A stretch of DNA of 64,000 nucleotides from Trifolium pratense (Eukaryota; Streptophyta; Magnoliopsida; Fabales; Fabaceae). Every line of letters starts with the position of its first letter. The first letter of the stretch is position 1. The notes under the pieces were generated by a model, which had not been told where the DNA came from, did no database searches, and was given only the letters and a program-made list of their open reading frames with translations. The stretch is taken from positions 10,478,001 through 10,542,000 of the forward strand of contig NC_060060.1 of NCBI RefSeq assembly GCF_020283565.1, written 5' to 3'. The position numbers and the translations under genes are program-made. This document shows positions 33,184-45,453 of this stretch, piece by piece.

Positions 33184-34817
33184 GGGCGTGTCCTTAATTG
33201 GGCTGAGGCATGTGGCTACTTGCACCCTCTTCTATTTTCATGGTTTTAGTTGTGTTGAGCTTCAAGGCCCAGTTCAAATTCTAGTCTCATTTTTTGTTTT
33301 GTTCTTTTTGTACTCACTCCGATTTTGAATTTATAATCCAGATATATGTTTTATTCAATGAATTTACAAAGTTATTTTTTGCTTATATTCAAAATTGAAA
33401 TAGTAGCTATTTAATGGACCTGACTCTGATATTAGTTGAATTATTTGCGCAGACCCAATTGGAGTGAGACATAATAGTGGATTAGTTTGTGTTCACAAGT
33501 ATGGAGGTTCGTAGTCTAAAAGTTCAAACCAATGTGCTCAAACTCTCCACCACTTATAAACACTTTAGTTTTCGTTGTTCACGCCTATACGAGACTTCTT
33601 AATTTTCAATAATTGCATTACATATATAAATAAACACCTAATGCACAAAATCACAAACCATTTAAATTGCGGTTACATTATGAACCTTGTTATTGCGGCA
33701 AAATGCCAGAAAATACTGTCAATGAGGTCAAAATTTCATTTGCAATGCCAATACGGAGACCCCAATTTTGTTTATATTGCACCCGCTGTTGCAGTTGCAG
33801 ACCACACATTAAAACCATATACTATCTTTAATAAGTTTTCCCTCAAGCTTTACTCTGTTTATACGTGGCCCTTAAAGCATCAAACTTGTCATATTTTATT
33901 TGGAAAAGCCAATAAATCTGCACAGAATTTGACTTGTTAATAACGTACACTATCTCTAATTTATTCTCAGATGGAAGCATCCTCTATACATAATTATATA
34001 TTTTACTATTACATATACATTCTCAGTAATAATAAATACAACATACTTTCGAAGCTTGAGCCAATTTTTAATTAGCTCTTCTATTTGGTTTGTACCAAGA
34101 GAATTAAATAATTAATCACAATATTTCTACATTTAATTATTGATTTTAAATTAACGTTCGTGTGACCTTGAGATCCTGAGATGCACATTTGCCTTTGGCC
34201 TTACAACTATGAATATGATATATATCCATAGTCCCCTCTTGAATGATACTACTAAGAAATTTCACAAAGGAACCTTATTGAAGGACCATAATTAATGTAG
34301 AAACAGTATAGTAAGGTTGAATAATACTAATAATATTACTTTATTATGTACGTGACAAATAGTTAAAAAATAGTAGTACTAGTACTAATAATAATATAAA
34401 AAAGAAATTGGTGGGTGTTGTTATGAATTTGAAGCAAAGTGAATCCCAGCTAGCATAGTTAATATTACAGCTGCCCGTGTGTGTGTGAGTTTTGGAATTT
34501 GAAAGCATAATATATATATCGATCGCATGTTGTGCCGTTTTATTCTATCCATGTATGTATGTACAATCCGTGTGCTGTGCTTACTGTAAATTCAATTCAT
34601 TAACAATATTGCATTATTATGCATGGTATGTTTATTGTTTTACTCAAGCTAGCATCGAATTTAGGATGTCAATTTGTATTTGTATTCCTAATAATAAGAA
34701 GGGATTCTCATGGGGAGTGTCTCGTTTGGGTTTCATCGGCGGGGATGAGGATGACGGAGAAAGTTTTTCCAATGGTGATTTAGGTATATGGATAAAGATT
34801 ATACCTTCGATCCGCTA
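33184..34817. other. intergenic, no gene seen
   Basis: Open frames of 121 and 108 codons occur here (33575 and 34492), but neither has a domain or credible composition. The stretch 33475-33565 (gattagtttgtgttcacaag ... cacttataaacac) repeats 32178-32260 in diverged form. Confidence 0.45.
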
Positions 34818-34890
34818 ACATTTATAAGTGAGAGAACTCATGAACTTAATACTTAAAGTTTTGGTTAAAAGTGTGGTGTTTCGACTCATT
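34818..34890 (+). repeat. TRIM LTR fragment
   Basis: The words atttataagtgagagaact and cttaaagttttggttaaaa match the 5' half of the LTRs of the TRIM at 37826-38320. Only about 70 bp remain. Confidence 0.5.
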
Positions 34891-34908
34891 TTTGTGGTTT
34901 TTTTTTTT

Positions 34909-35023
34909 GTCAAGTAGTTTAGTGGCTAAAATTTTTACTCTTACGAATAAGTGGACTGTCCGAATTCGAACTTCAATTCCTACGTATACAATGGAATGTT
35001 CATATCAGCTGAATTAAGCTCAC
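34909..35023 (-). repeat. tRNA-derived SINE, inverted copy
   Basis: A poly-T run followed by caagtagtttagtggctaaa, then aattcgaac, and at the right end gctgaattaagctcac. This is the reverse complement of the SINE at 726-854 in diverged form. Confidence 0.55.
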
Positions 35024-35565
35024 AAACACACCAACATCATTATATTGACGTGTTTACCATGATAATAATTTAATAAAGATGGTTAATTGAAATCTTTAGG
35101 CATTTTATGCAAAACCATCAAGATCATATTTGGTCATGCTAAGTTGCTAATTAGTACCTCCGAGATATCAAAAAAACAAAAAAAAAACAAAAAAAAAAAG
35201 TATATATTGAACAGATAAAATAGTACTTTAACTAAATAAGTAACAAGAAAGATAAAAAATGAAGTCAATTACAATTACATTAAATTACACTAGACCAATT
35301 ACAAGTAGCAACTCATTTTTTTTTTAAATTCACTAAATAATTGATCTATAATATAGACCAATTACATTAGTTATTCAATAAAGTCAATTATATTTTCTAA
35401 AAAAAGATAAAAAATAGTACTTTAACTAGTGTCACATGAGCACTAGTTATATTTTTTTTTTTACTTATTTATTCTCTTTTTCAGTAAACCCACTTTTTTT
35501 CTTTACTCCAAATCCAACCAGAAAGGCTTTGTTAGTTTATGTGTTTGACTCACTTTTTTTCTTTA
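35024..35565. other. intergenic, no gene seen
   Basis: AT-rich. A segment of about 40 bp (ccagaaaggctttgttagtt, 35518) recurs just beyond the hAT element at 36374, flanking it in direct orientation. Confidence 0.4.
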
Positions 35566-35573
35566 CTCTCCGA

Positions 35574-35681
35574 CTATGTTGCTCGGGTGCGGGTACGGTA
35601 CTGGTATCCGATACGGGTACCGGTACGAGATACGTTATTTTTTGAAAAACTAAGGTACGGGTACGTCCTTATAATTTTTTT

Positions 35682-35719
<38 letters not shown>

Positions 35720-36365
35720 GTAATAGAATTATATCGTTAAAACAAATAATTAAACAAAAAAATATCACATCACACTTTAAAAGTAATTTAAATTGTTCGA
35801 AACATCAAAATATGAAATTAAAAAGCAATTAGCTCAGAAAGAGTTAATGATTTCCTGCTTCATCATCACTAAAAAGAGCGATCTCAAGTTAGGTTCACCG
35901 CGAGAAAGACTAGCAATTTCAAGAATATCAACTATATATTAAATAAATTTCATTCATCTCTACGAATATCCCACATTTTTGTTGCACTTTCATTATAAGT
36001 ATTACTATTTCTCTTTCTTGAGAGAAGACGAAGATTGCTATGAATAAAAACCAGATAGTCAATACTTTGATATTGTTTTTTAGTAGTAGTTACTACTTTT
36101 ATATTATAAACAAATAAAAATCTTAAATCTTCCTATAAAAAATACTAATAAATGAAAAAAAGGAGAAGAAAAAAAATTGTGTTTTTTTTTATTGGTGTAC
36201 CATGCGCGTACCACAGGTATACCACACGCGTACCCATTGCAAAAAAACAAAAAAAAAACTAGGTACGACGTCGGTGCGTACCGGGTGAGTACCATACGCG
36301 TACCGGTACCCGATACGTACCCGGTAGCGGTACTCTGTCCAAAATGGAGTACCCATGCAAAATAG
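35574..36365. mobile_element. non-autonomous hAT element (792 bp)
   Basis: It is flanked by the perfect 8 bp duplication ctctccga (35566-35573 and 36366-36373), the hAT signature. The ends ctatgttgc and, reverse-complemented, ctattttgc are short terminal inverted repeats. Both subterminal regions are packed with gggtac/gtaccc motifs (35590-35665 and 36195-36355), as expected of transposase-binding repeats. No transposase frame; the interior contains a TA microsatellite at 35685-35716. Confidence 0.8.
35685..35716. repeat. (TA)n microsatellite
   Basis: About 16 TA units inside the hAT element. Confidence 0.85.
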
Positions 36366-36373
36366 CTCTCCGA

Positions 36374-36821
36374 CCAGTAATGCCTTGTTAGTTTCTGTGC
36401 TTGACTCATCTTTGAGACACTGGTCTTTGTTAGTAATTTCCATAACATATTAACATTAGCATCTAACAACTACCTAACATGATTAGGAGGATGTTAATAT
36501 TTTTCTCCTCCACTTATATTATTCATTTAATTTTACTTTTTTTTAGATTTTTTTTTCCGGATTAGCCCTTTGATTTTGAGGGAAATGGAATCCCATTAAT
36601 TCAGTGTTTGATCGTCAGGTTGGAAAATTCTATATTTTGTAACTTTTATCTAAAATTCATCATGATTATAAACATGCATTAGCTAATGTCCAAAAAAAAA
36701 TTGTTGGACACAATGTGAATTCTCATTTCTCAATCAAACATTAGTCTCTTACCATTGAAATCAAATAACAAACACAATTAATTCTATTTTCTTTGATATT
36801 GAATTAAACTCTTAAGTTTTA
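36374..36821. other. intergenic, no gene seen
   Basis: AT-rich, with no supported feature. Confidence 0.4.
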
Positions 36822-37080
36822 CTCTATCCGTCCCAATTTGATTGACAAAGTTGACTGTTGTGCACTACTGACACATGTTGTTTTGACCTTATTTTTTTAC
36901 TAATAAACAAAAATAAATATTAGTATATAAGATGTTGTTTAATTCGTCTCGATGAGTATTTTCAAAATATCAAATTTTTATAATTTTTACTATTATACAA
37001 TTAAAAATATTAATTGTCAAAGTTATGAATCGGCATGCGTGAAACAGTCAACTATGTCAATCAAATTGGGACGGATGAAG
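36822..37080. mobile_element. Stowaway-like MITE (259 bp), CCGTCCCAATTTG family
   Basis: The ends ctctatccgtcccaatttga and, reverse-complemented, cttcatccgtcccaatttga are flanked by TA. It matches the copy at 46270-46528 closely over its full length, and both are 259 bp. Confidence 0.8.
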
Positions 37081-37097
37081 TATATTTTAAAGTTAGA

Positions 37098-37276
37098 AAA
37101 ATGTCAATATGTGCTCTAAGAGCGCATGTTTTTTTTTTTTTTTTGGTTACACTCTAAGAGCGCATGTTAGAGAAGTAAATGTGAAAGTATTATATTAAAA
37201 CTTGTGTATTTAATGTTAAGTTTTTTATTTAAATATTTTTAAATATGCTTTTAAGGCATATGTTAACCTGACCAAT
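37098..37276. mobile_element. degenerate MITE related to the GGGTC/GTTAACATG family
   Basis: The left end includes caatatgtgctctaagagcg and the right end aggcatatgttaacctgacc, similar to the family at 19150, 46663 and 60519. No clean 9 bp duplication. The word ctctaagagcgcatg occurs twice around a poly-T run. Confidence 0.4.
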
Positions 37277-37825
37277 AAATTATAAGATTAAATTTTTACC
37301 AAGTGTAATTTAATTTGGTGTCAAGGTTATTGATTTATTATACTTACCTATTATTGCAAAACCAATAAGGTGCTCCATACCTCATTAAGGAGAGGATCAG
37401 AAGAAGGATTTGGACTTGTAAGTGTGGCACCAAAAAAGTCACCATAATATTAATTAACAATATTTAAAATGAAGATAGATTCAGTAAGCGTGACTTGCCC
37501 TATTTTAACTTATATCACAGAGCAAGTACTGGCTGAAAAAAAAGGCTCTTCACAGCATTAGGACTTTTGGAATGTGTTTCTTTAAAACGTAGGTCCATCT
37601 CTGTCTCCAAAAATAATTACACGTTTTCTTTTTCCCAAATAAAATCTTACAAGTACCGTTACTCTGCAGACATTTGTTTTATCTTACCCCAAGCCTTACA
37701 AATTCAATTATTCATATTCGTATAATAACTTTTATTTTTAATCAATATACTATAAGCATCTACATCTGATTTGAACAAGTCATACTCTACTGTGACTTAA
37801 GTCTTATGTTATTTAGAAAAGAGAA
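37277..37825. other. intergenic, no gene seen
   Basis: AT-rich, with no supported feature. Confidence 0.4.
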
Positions 37826-38320
37826 TGTTGAACACTTTATAATTGAGAGGATCATAAATCTAAGGTTTTAAGGTTTTTGTTAAAATGTGATCGATGGTCA
37901 ACTCACTAGTATAGTTGTTCTTAAATTTAATGTGGAAGATCCAATGGCTGCCCCCTCGTGACCCAACAATGGTATCAAAACTGATGATTCAATGAATGGT
38001 TCGACCAGCTCTTTGTATCGAAAGTCTTCCTGACAGAGATGGTCAGACGGCGGGTCCCGTTGAACACAGCAACAGCGATACAAGTAATGGATGGAAAAAA
38101 GCTTCCGCTTAAGGGGAGGGAGAAATTGTTGTGGCAAGTGTGAGTTAAGCCCCACAATACTACTTATAAAAGTGGAGGTTAAACACTTTATAAGTGAGAG
38201 AGCCCATAAACCTAACGCCTTAAGGTTTTGGGTTAAAATATAGTGTCAAACTCACTTGGATAATTGTTCTTATTAAGCTCAATGTAGATGATCCACCGGT
38301 TGCTTTCTCGTGACCCAACA
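37826..38320 (+). mobile_element. TRIM element (495 bp)
   Basis: Direct repeats at 37826-37978 and 38177-38320 (tgttgaacactttata ... gtgacccaaca) surround about 200 bp of non-coding interior. tggtatcaaaac, a tRNA-Met-type primer-site candidate, starts at 37980, one base past the 5' repeat. A purine-rich aagtggagg precedes the 3' repeat. The repeats have diverged (153 and 144 bp) and no target duplication remains, so the insertion is old. Confidence 0.75.
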
Positions 38321-41300
38321 TATTCTTCTAAGTTTTTAACCACATTTTTTTATGTGTAATTAAGAGTTTGAGATTGCACTTTTGACTACTTTGTTAAGGT
38401 GCGTGAATCTTTTACCATTCAAATCAACGGCATAATCATATGTCATATCATATGTAACATTCTAATTTATGGTTTTTCAATTTAGTTTTTCTTCTTTTTT
38501 GGATGCGATAATCCTATTCAAGACTCTGTCATAGACTAAAAACACTTAGTTTCTTCAATCAAATTTTGACTGTTAATTCATTAAGTTGTAGAACTCTCAT
38601 CGTCAATACCACTTTTTATTTTCAATCAAGAATCTTATTAAACTTAAAGAAGAAAAAAAAAATTCAACATTGTAATTTTTTGTATTATAGAATAATTTCT
38701 ATAGGGTATTTTTGTTCTCATTCTCTGAAATTATAGCTTCAATTGAAATTGGCAGCCAAAGGAAGGATAAACACATGAGATAATGAAGTAAAGCTTCTTG
38801 TTTTTCTTCTGATCCAACATTGGGAAATGAACATACATACACATTAATTAAACAAGAACAAATAATGAAATTAACTTAAGTTTAGATATTATCATAGCCA
38901 ATAAGATGTATGCAGTTGCTAACAAAATGGGAGACCATAACGGATATGATGCCAAATCCAACAATTTTTTACTCTCCAAGAATTTGCTGATCAAATTGTG
39001 TTTGACTGGTCCATGTTACAAAGGATTTCATCACTGATGAGTATCTGCCACGTGTCATAACCCCATTAGGCTAACTACTTGAAAATTGTTGAATCACGTG
39101 AGTGACAACTATGTCCTTTTGCTAGCTGCAAATTTTTTTTAAAAAATAATTAATTAAATGTTACTTCTAGTACCCTTTGTGTCCTTTCCTGCATGTTACT
39201 ACAGCATTTCCTAATTCCTGGTTCTGAGTGAGTGAGGACCTAGTAATTCTACTTCAAAACATTCATCCTATAGACTATATGACCTATTTTTTGGTACATT
39301 AAAAAATAATCGTTCCGAATTTAAATATAAACAAAAAGTTAAAATATATTTAGTTCAAAACTTTTATTTATATTTAAATTTAGAGTAATATCTGTACGTA
39401 ATGAAAAAAATTGCATGAAAATGGTTATATTTTGGAGGCTGCATTTGTGTTTCTCCTTATGATTAACAAAAATAGAAGTTTTGATATACGTTATTTGGTG
39501 ATATCACATATAATTTTGTCAACGGCTAATAATACAGTATGTACAAATTAAGAAAACCAAAGGGATTGTGCCATGCCATGTGATTCCTTTAAGTACACAA
39601 CACTTTAAATCCAAGCTTTAATTAATGCGATTTTGTGATACAATTTTGATAGTATACTTACAATTATGTTCTTCCACATGATGAAATTTCTTTACTTTAA
39701 GGAGAAATTGTTCATCTCTATAATTTTAAATATAAAGATCAAATTAAACCAATAATAAAATTGATATATATGATCTAATGACTTAATGAGAGTTAAATAC
39801 ATTATTAACTCAGCTATTTCTTTAGGACATGAACAAATAAATACTAATATTTAAGATTATATTAAACAGTGTCTAAGAAGCAATGATTAAGAAAATGAAA
39901 ATAAAAGTTTTAAGTAGAACATTTTTTTACAAAGTTTTGAGTGAGTGCATTGCTTTTAAAATTACATAAAATTACATTTCTACTTTTGTTTTCTTCTCGA
40001 TGGGTCTCACAGGTTCCTCAAACGAAAATTATCTATTATTAACGACGGTTGAAACTTCGTATCAAATATGATTGTAACCCAAAAAAGAAAGGCAATTAAT
40101 AATCCTCTTGTGTTGTGTCACGTGGTGACTTAACTTTGATCCATCAGTGTCGCCAGCTCATAGCCTGCATTGTTTGAGTCAAAGGATCAAAGGTCAGTCA
40201 ATTACCATACCTGTGCTCTCCATGCATGCCGCTCCTCTCTGTTAACTGTTTACTCTGCCACTTTTATTTACTCTCCAAACTTTTTTGTTCAAAATCCTTT
40301 ATTATCATTGCTGTTGCTTTCTGTGCCACAAATCATACTAGTATCATCATCATCTCTTTCTTTAATTGGTTTTGCAGCAAGCCAGCAACCCTAAATTTTT
40401 ACTAGTATTTTTTACATTAATTTACACACATTGGTTAAGTCTATGTTTGATTGATCCATCGTGATTTTACAGAGGCTAAAATCACGGTAGATCATTGTGA
40501 TTCTGACATACTCACCATAATACTAAACATAGACTAATTTAACTTGTAAACAAAGTGACAAAAATCACTGAAATTTGTACATAAATACAAAGTTTTAGTT
40601 CAAACTCGAATAAAGACGCTTGATTTAACCGTATCAGCATTTGTCATTTGAGCTAAGATTTAGAATTTTTAGAGATGAAAATTTTGATATACTCTTGGTC
40701 ATTTATTGGTGACCGACAAACTACTGCTCTTGACAATAGAACCAAGTTGAAGTTGGATAGTATTGTCCAAGTTGTTAAAAATAAAATAAAATAAAAAGGA
40801 TAATGCATTGATATGGCTTGGAATTGGATGTTGAGAATGTGAGCACTACATACACATAGGTTAGAAGTGCAAGTTCTTCGAATCTTCCCAAAACTTTTGT
40901 TGTTTTACAATAATAATAAAAATGAAAAACAAAGGAATGACCTAAAAAGGAGAGCTATGGATTTGAATTTGGCACTAGAATGGATGGGTTAAAATAAAAA
41001 GGTAAGAAAATATATTGGCGTTTTCCTTGTTGAATTGAATTAATCACTTATGTTATGTACAAAGGAGAGCAGAGCAGCAACATAACTGGAGAGACAGTAC
41101 ATATATGTTGAAGATCATTGACCGTCAATTAATGCCAAATTAACATGTCTTGACAAAACATCATTTCACGGCATGCCATCTAAATAATACTCAATCTGTC
41201 TCATCCGGACGTATTTAGAATCTTTCTACCAATTTTTATTTATTTTTTACTCAAAATCTTTCCGCGAATTATGAATTGAATTTCGTGTCCTCTTACCATA

Positions 41301-42625
41301 GGCAGAGGGAGCCAAGGCCCCCTGGACAATTGTCCAAATTCTAGCAAAAAAAAATTTGGTATTTTTAGAGATTAGTTTAAGGCAAAACTGAAATTTTTAG
41401 GAGTTGGTTTACAACAAAACTGAGGTTTTAAGGGTTAGTTTCATTGTGATTGATACAATCAAGATGTTTTTACACAATATGATCGCATTAGCCAATTATC
41501 TCAACAAGAGCAAAAAACCTTGTTTGCTAACGAGTTTGTTTTACAACTTTGTATTAAATAACTTACAACAAAAGCTAAAAAAAAAAAAAACTATCAAAGT
41601 ATTTTGAATTCACAAGCCAAATTTATCTTTGTTCTTCTCTGTTAGAATAATAACGATTAAAATATGATGACGAGAAGTGTCTTAGCAAAAGTATTTTTAG
41701 GACCATTCAAAATGTACATATTTCCTTTAATTTATTAGGATTAGGACTATGTTTTAGTAATTCCTTACCTAAATCACATCTTAAAGTATTATATGTTTTA
41801 CTTAATTATTAGGATTAGGATTGAGTAGGATATATTGGTTGTAAAACAAGAATATTAAAGCATTGTGATTGGTTGCAGTCAAATTTTGATGCATTCACAC
41901 ATTCAGTATATTTATAGTTGTTGAATTATACCGCACAATTTAGATTCTAGGTCCAAATTTTTTCATTTAATAGAATATGAATCTGCTTTAAAATTTAAAG
42001 AAATGTTCGATCTTGATCTCACAAAATATTTACAAGTCTACTGTTGCAATTATTTTGTATTGATTATTCCTGTAGGTGATGTCAATATTGTTAGCTAGGT
42101 TCAACATTTTCTTCGCCCTAGTCAAAACCTGAAATCTTGTAGTTGTGTGTGTGCGTGCTTTTTATGGTGATTGTCACTTCTTTTATAGAAGAAAAAAAAG
42201 AAGAAACATCCTAGTTCTCTTATTTATTTATGATCAATGGGCAATATTGAAAAAAGTAATAAATGTTTTATTATATATAGTATAGTGTATTTTTTGTATG
42301 TAACTATAAAGATTAATTCTTTCAATAATCTTACTTAATGATATTTAAAAATTATCTCAATCAGATGATGATTTGATATTGGCATAAACCAAAAATCGAA
42401 CTCATGTATTACATGTTGAAAAGAACTTACCTATTCATCATCATTCAAATAATTGTGTTTTGTGTTATTAGAAATCAAAATACAAACATCATATCACTCT
42501 TGTTAGTTGATGCGTTAGGCATATTTCTTTTATTAAGGTGTAGTTCTCTTGTTGTCGATCTTTTCTTCTCATGTAACAAAAAATAATAATACACACATTA
42601 TATTTTTTGACGTATTTAATAATAC
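38321..42625. other. long intergenic stretch, no gene recognised
   Basis: About 4.3 kb of AT-rich DNA. The open frames at 40170, 41404 and 42404 (60-74 codons) have no domain and biased composition, and are not called. No LTR pair or terminal-repeat element was found between 38.4 and 42.6 kb by eye. Confidence 0.45.
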
Positions 42626-42634
42626 ACACATCAT

Positions 42635-43033
42635 GGGCCAGATCAAAAGACATCAAATAGTTTGACATTAAATGTTACACCTCTCAATAACGTTTTAACC
42701 GATATAAATTTTATAAAATCCACCGTTGGATTTAAAGTTTATATCATATAGATCATTTACATATAACTTCAGACAAATCAAAAATCATTTGATATGTTAT
42801 TGAGATACTTCAAAATTAACGGTTTGCGTCTTTTTTTATATGCTATTAATTTTTATGTGTCGCGATTTTGCATATCAAATGATTTTGAATTTGTCTGAAA
42901 TTTTACACAAATAATCTATATGATATAAACTTTCAATCCAACGGTGGATTTTATAAAATTTATATCGGTTAAAACGTTATTGAGAGGTGTAATATTTGAT
43001 GTCAAACTAGTTGGTGTTATTTGATCATGACCC
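42635..43033. mobile_element. Mutator-type MITE (399 bp), same family as the HSFB1 intron element
   Basis: Flanked by the perfect 9 bp duplication acacatcat (42626-42634 and 43034-43042). The long inverted arms start gggccagatcaaa on the left and, reverse-complemented, gggtcatgatcaaa on the right. They continue for more than 150 bp through tagtttgacat, acacctctcaataacg and aaatccaccgttgga. The inner arms share words with the inverted repeat at 11466-11806. Confidence 0.85.
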
Positions 43034-43042
43034 ACACATCAT

Positions 43043-43676
43043 ATGACACTATATATATTTAAAAATAAACACAAATTCAAAGATACCGTATTTAATTTTA
43101 ATATCAAAATTTTGAAGTTGAAAATACTTTCTCCCTAGTTCATTCTTCAATGTGTATAGTATATAGTCCAATGGTGAAAAACATGTGTATGTATTATGCA
43201 CAAATATTTTACTTGTACACATAGGACAATATCCGTATTGCATAGTTTATTTATTTATTTTTATTTTCACCACCACAAGTATCCGGTCCACTGAATATCT
43301 TAATTTTATTAGGGGGTCAGTTCTGACATCAAGTGGTTTCAACCTCCTCTCAATCGCAATGGCGGAGGATTAAATCGTGATCCTTCCTGTTAAATACATC
43401 GCCAATCACCGCTAGACCAACTGATAATTGATAGTATATTGTATAGTTTATTTTTATTTGTAAAAAAAAAAATGAGATGAGATGAGATGAATAAATGAAA
43501 GGAAGATCCTTCTGTAATATATAAATACAAACACCTGCTGGTAAGTGGGGTTGTAACAGTGAGAAATAAGGGGTCCGGGGTCCCAACTAGAATTTATTAT
43601 TTCAACTTCTCTTCTCTCACACATCCATTTTGTTTTTCTTTTTAATTCAAACTTTTACATCTTGTTCTAAATTCTC
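43043..43676. other. upstream region of the small two-exon gene
   Basis: Contains a repeat-like segment (about 43312-43425: gggggtcagttctgacatca ... cgctagaccaactgata) that looks like an old SINE-type repeat, then a CT-rich leader before the ATG at 43677. Confidence 0.4.
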
Positions 43677-44337
43677 ATGGCAAGTTTAGACATCATGTAC
43701 AACTCTTCCAAACAAAAGCCTCATCATAATCATAATCATAACAATAACAATAACAATAACAACAATAATCATAATCATCATTGTGCTCCAATGAGTCCAA
43801 GAATCTCATTCTCAAATGATTTTGTAGATCTTCAACAAGTCATCAAACAAGAAAGAGCTTCAAAATCATCAGACACACCAACAACTGTGTCTTCAGATTT
43901 TGAATTTTCTGTCACAAATTACTCAATGATGAGTGCTGATGAACTTTTCTCTAAGGGAAGATTGTTGCCTTACAAAGATAATTGCAACAATAAAAGAGTT
44001 ACTACTACTCTTAAACAAGAACTTCTTCATAATGATGATGAATGTGATAGCTTTTCTTTAAGGCCTCCTAAGGGTAGGTGGAAGGGTCTTTTGGGTCTTA
44101 GAAAATCTCACATTGGCTCTAAAAAAGTTGACAAGAGTGAACCTTCTGATCTTAGAAGGCCTAATGAAGGACCTCAATTTAATTTCAATTCTCAGGTATG
44201 TATAATATAATTTTATTTATTTTTCCACATTTTTTTTTTAATATTTTTTTTTATTAAAAATATTTTGGTGTTTTATTTTATTTTTTGGATTTAATTTAAT
44301 ACAGGAGCTGGTGAATGAAGGAAGTTCAAGTTATTAA
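43677..44337 (+). CDS. small plant-specific protein with an ADELFSKGRLLP motif (2 exons)
   Basis: Exons 43677-44195 and 44305-44337 (donor gtatgt, acceptor acag, phase 0) give 183 residues. Residues 16-35 are a His/Asn run coded by cat/aat repeats. PRISFSNDFVDL (41-52) and FEFSVTNYSMMSADELFSKG (75-94), followed by RLLP, are blocks I associate with a family of uncharacterised plant proteins (Arabidopsis At1g68330-like). Basic RPPKGRWKGLLGLRKSHIGS (129-148) follows. No transmembrane segment or signal peptide. Function unknown. The SADELFxxGxL motif also occurs in DUF1645 and membrane-associated kinase-regulator-type proteins, so a relation to those is possible but unproven. Confidence 0.8.
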
Positions 44338-45453
44338 GATTTGGAAATTGGGATATAAGATATGGTTGAAGGAAGTGTTGAATTTTTAGAGGAAAGGACC
44401 AATTATTTTTTTCTCTTTTGTTTTTGTTTTTCTTGTCTTGTTGACAAGGTGGAGGAAAAAGGAAGTTCATTTTCTCTTTTTTTTTTTTAAATTTTATTTT
44501 TATTTTTATGATTGGGTTGTTCTTTCTGTCAATTTGGATTCTTGTTTTGTTCTCATGTAATTTCTCTTAGATCCCATAGGAATTAGGATCTGGGTATTTT
44601 GGTTGTACAAATTATTTGCTTCTAGTGATTTAAGTATTTGACAACTTTTTGATGCCAAAAGAAAAATCTCCTTTATGGTTAGGCTTTTTCACTTATCTTT
44701 TTCTTGAATAAAATTGAGAATGTAGATTGCTATGATTTTTTATTGTTTTTGTTTATGGCTCTGAAATGTTTGTGTTGACAAACTCATTTCATGTTTTGAC
44801 AAACCTATGTTTGTGTGGTTAATGAGTGTGATTAACCGATTATAGATAATAAGTGTTATTTCTTACATCTTAACATCTTCTGCTGTAACATTTTTAAGCA
44901 AAAATAATAATTAGGGATTTTATATTTTATCAAACAGTTTATAATAGTTGAAAATTCACATTTTGAAGTAAATAAGTAGGCGCTACATATAAAATGTAAT
45001 ATTTTTATCTATTGAGTTATGTTTATGAAACTTAATAAGCGATATTAAAAAGTAGTATCTATTAACAGAGGTTGAGTCTAAATAAAACGGTCGGACTCTT
45101 ATAATTCAAATATTGATCGAAAGATATGTTCATATTTAATGTAATATCAAATAGTATTAAAATGAGATAAAATAATTAGAATTTTGTACCCAAAAAAAGT
45201 AGTAGTATCAATATCCATTATCCATATATACCTCCTTATACAACTTATATATGGAATCTAACTCTCAAATGAGAGATGTCACAATTCAATTTCTATATCA
45301 ATTATTCAAGGTATATGAAAACTACTTGATTAACAGGGAGGAAGGATATACAATATACGCTTTTCATGTGTTCATGACTTTATTTTTTTAAATGTTGTTC
45401 ATGACATTTTCTAATATATCATTTTCTATAGTAAACCATGTATTTTTCTCTTT
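44338..45453. other. 3' flank and intergenic
   Basis: Probable 3' UTR of the two-exon gene up to about 44700 (aataaaat at about 44707). Nothing recognisable beyond. Confidence 0.45.

Noticed and set aside
33575..34818. Open frames of 121 and 108 codons
   Set aside because: The frames start at non-ATG codons or in AT-rich DNA, have no domain, and show composition typical of non-coding sequence.
43312..43425. SINE-type repeat upstream of the small two-exon gene
   Set aside because: The end cgctagaccaactgata is suggestive, but no A-box/B-box pair or tail could be defined, so it is mentioned only in the flank description.
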